This document shows, piece after piece, positions 62,631 through 64,000 of a stretch of DNA of 64,000 bases; within the stretch, counting starts at the first letter, position 1, and every line of letters begins with the position of its first letter. Under the pieces are notes generated by a model. It made no database searches, was not told the DNA's origin, and was given only the letters and a program-made list of their open reading frames with translations. The stretch is from DASZCR01 sp964246705 (lineage in GTDB: Bacteria > Acidobacteriota > Blastocatellia > Pyrinomonadales > Pyrinomonadaceae), in assembly GCA_964246705.1 (NCBI GenBank), contig CAXTRQ010000003.1, forward strand, positions 1 to 64,000, in the 5' to 3' direction. Both the position numbers and the translations under genes were made by a program.

Positions 62631-64000
62631 CTACGGTCGCGGCGTCGGCTCAGGTACAACTGCCGAAGGCGCGTTCGTGTCAGTCGTTCCGGTGCGAGCG
62701 CCCGGACTGTCATAACCTGCCCAAGGCGTCGCAATGTAGGGGAATCTCGTCAGGAATGGCCTGTCGTTCTCGTTAACCCCGTCGCCGAGGCGATTGTTCG
62801 GCTCCCTGTCGAAGGCTCCGCCGCGAATTTGTCCAGCCGGAGGTTGGAACAGCACGCCCGCGAGGACGCGCAACTCGATGTCGACGACATCGTCTTGCGG
62901 GCGACGCCCGTTCGGGAATCCGGCTAAGTCGTTGCCGAGCACGCCGAGACGATTCTCGCTGCCGATGGCTGCCGGAGGAACGGCGAGGTTCAGCCGCGCC
63001 TGTTCGGAAGGCGTGACGTTCGCGGGTCTGTTAAGACCGGGGACGCCCGTCAGGAAAACGGTCACGACATCCTCGCGCCCGTCGGCATCGGTGTCGGGCG
63101 GAACATCAACATTTGGGCCGTAGAGCAAGTCAATGAGCCGCGCCGGTTCGGGTCGCTGAACAAACGGAAGGAACTGCATGTCTTCGCTCGGGAAAGATGC
63201 GTTAAAGCGATCTTTTCTGTTCAACGGGACGATAAGCTCGTTGACGAGCGGCTGACCCAGACGAGAAACCTGCGTGAAATCGCCGGAGAACGTGACCGCT
63301 CCCGTGCGATTGGGATCGAAAACAATCGTGCTGCGTCGGCTGGCCGTCGCCCAGACGCCGACGATGGCATTCGGATCGTTAACGCCGGTCGGCGTCGCGC
63401 CGTTGGCCGTCACCGCCGTGATCGGCATTTGAACGGCAATCGTGCTGACATTGACGCCTGCCAGACCATCTACTCCGGGCGCATTCGGCATACGGATGAT
63501 GTGTGGGTCATTGAAAGGACGCAGACCCAAAAGATCAAAAAACGAACCTATGTCAATGAAAAACGGGTCGTCGCGTTGACCGGCAAAGAGCGTGACAGCC
63601 CCGCGAGCCGTGTTCACCGTCGTGATGGCTGGCTGTGCGAGATTGGCTTCGTAGTTGGGCGTCGAGCGCGGCCCGATGTTAGTAGGCGGAACCGGAACAT
63701 TAGAGGCGATAGTTGTCTGCACGCCGTTGATTAACGCCGTCACAGTGTAAACCTGCCTGATGTTCAAGTCGGGATCGTCGAGTGACGTGACCTGCCCCGT
63801 GTTATAGAGAAACGTATCACCGCTTCTCACAAGAGTGCTGAAACGCCATTCGAGGCGAATGTCAGGGATGGCGTCACCGTTGTTGTCAATGTTGATCGCG
63901 TAATTGATATTGTCATCGAACCTGTAAAAGTTCGGACCGCCTTGAGCTAGTTGAAACGGAATGTAATTCGCGATGATGTTGACACGCGTCGGATCGTTCG
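62631..64000 (-). CDS. DUF4331 family exported protein, 5' end beyond the window
   Basis: The frame is open to the window end, and the last codons read NDPTRVNIIANYIPFQLAQGGPNFYRFDDNINYAINIDNN. That segment, with later LFAGQRDDPFFIDIGSFFDLL, SEDMQFLPFVQR and VVDIELRVLAG, is the DUF4331 signature. The visible 456 residues end in a Thr/Pro-rich tail (TDTNAPSAVVPEPTPRP). DUF4331 proteins are secreted or outer-surface proteins of unknown activity, often beside TPR genes and TonB receptors in Acidobacteriota and Bacteroidota. The gene is 180 bases upstream of the TPR protein and transcribed with it. Confidence 0.9.
   Translation of the reverse strand, partial: NDPTRVNIIANYIPFQLAQGGPNFYRFDDNINYAINIDNNGDAIPDIRLEWRFSTLVRSGDTFLYNTGQVTSLDDPDLNIRQVYTVTALINGVQTTIASNVPVPPTNIGPRSTPNYEANLAQPAITTVNTARGAVTLFAGQRDDPFFIDIGSFFDLLGLRPFNDPHIIRMPNAPGVDGLAGVNVSTIAVQMPITAVTANGATPTGVNDPNAIVGVWATASRRSTIVFDPNRTGAVTFSGDFTQVSRLGQPLVNELIVPLNRKDRFNASFPSEDMQFLPFVQRPEPARLIDLLYGPNVDVPPDTDADGREDVVTVFLTGVPGLNRPANVTPSEQARLNLAVPPAAIGSENRLGVLGNDLAGFPNGRRPQDDVVDIELRVLAGVLFQPPAGQIRGGAFDREPNNRLGDGVNENDRPFLTRFPYIATPWAGYDSPGARTGTTDTNAPSAVVPEPTPRP

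Noticed and set aside
1..64000. CRISPR array, tRNA, rRNA, insertion sequence or prophage.
   Set aside because: I found no regularly spaced repeats, no cloverleaf with a conserved TPsiC arm, no rRNA-like sequence, and no transposase, integrase or phage gene.

Overview
The window is about 57% GC by eye and reads as a chromosomal contig of an Acidobacteriota-like soil bacterium, probably of the Blastocatellia type. This is an inference from the gene families: TonB-dependent receptors with an N-terminal carboxypeptidase-regulatory-like domain, DUF5666 and DUF4331 secreted proteins, many PAS hybrid kinases, PilZ proteins, ECF sigma/RskA pairs and very large Ig-like exported proteins. The assembly is a draft. 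It carries two 10-N gaps (34097-34106 and 35789-35798), a G13C19 homopolymer block at 26017-26048, and three genes whose two ends survive while the middle is missing.

Region 1 (1-17.4 kb, plus strand) is part of a nonribosomal peptide cluster. In order it holds the 3' end of an NRPS (A domain with an Asn/Asp-like pocket, then PCP), a DUF5666 exported protein, a TonB-dependent receptor, a cobalamin-binding radical SAM enzyme resembling the PhpK methyltransferase family, and a 2440-residue bimodular NRPS. The latter starts with a condensation-like domain that lacks the HHxxxDG histidines. Its first A domain has a Glu-type pocket and is interrupted by an FkbM-type methyltransferase. A cysteine-synthase-like PLP enzyme and an ApgM-type phosphoglycerate mutase/phosphatase relative follow. 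No thioesterase, PEP mutase or phosphopantetheinyl transferase is visible. The cluster continues off the left edge.

Region 2 (17.5-26 kb) is regulatory and miscellaneous: an AadA-like nucleotidyltransferase and a phosphoribosyltransferase (minus strand), two small proteins, a KdpD-like membrane hybrid histidine kinase with two receivers and an HPt, a divergent LuxR-type response regulator, a PilZ protein and a sigma-54 activator without a receiver domain.

Region 3 (26-45 kb, minus strand) is dominated by exported proteins. A giant kelch/MBG/PKD/ConA-like protein of roughly 3000 residues is split by an assembly gap. Beyond it lie a second PilZ paralogue, a SCO1 protein with a heavy-metal-binding domain, a YVTN beta-propeller, a small Ig-like protein, and a 1709-residue multicopper oxidase built from three similar two-domain units. 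The last four look like a copper-oxidase operon, possibly of the manganese-oxidase type.

Region 4 (45-54.6 kb) holds a hybrid kinase remnant, a PAS/GAF NarL-type kinase overlapping its response regulator, a lone receiver, an ECF sigma factor, a decayed cytochrome gene, a metallo-beta-lactamase-fold hydrolase, and an RskA-type anti-sigma with its ECF sigma factor.

Region 5 (54.8-57.8 kb) is a short glycan operon: GT4 glycosyltransferase, DegT aminotransferase and GNAT acetyltransferase. Region 6 (57.8-64 kb, minus strand) is a probable metal-homeostasis operon: a DUF4331 protein (cut by the window end), a TPR protein, a NicO/UreH-type nickel-cobalt transporter fusion, and a wrecked TonB-dependent receptor.
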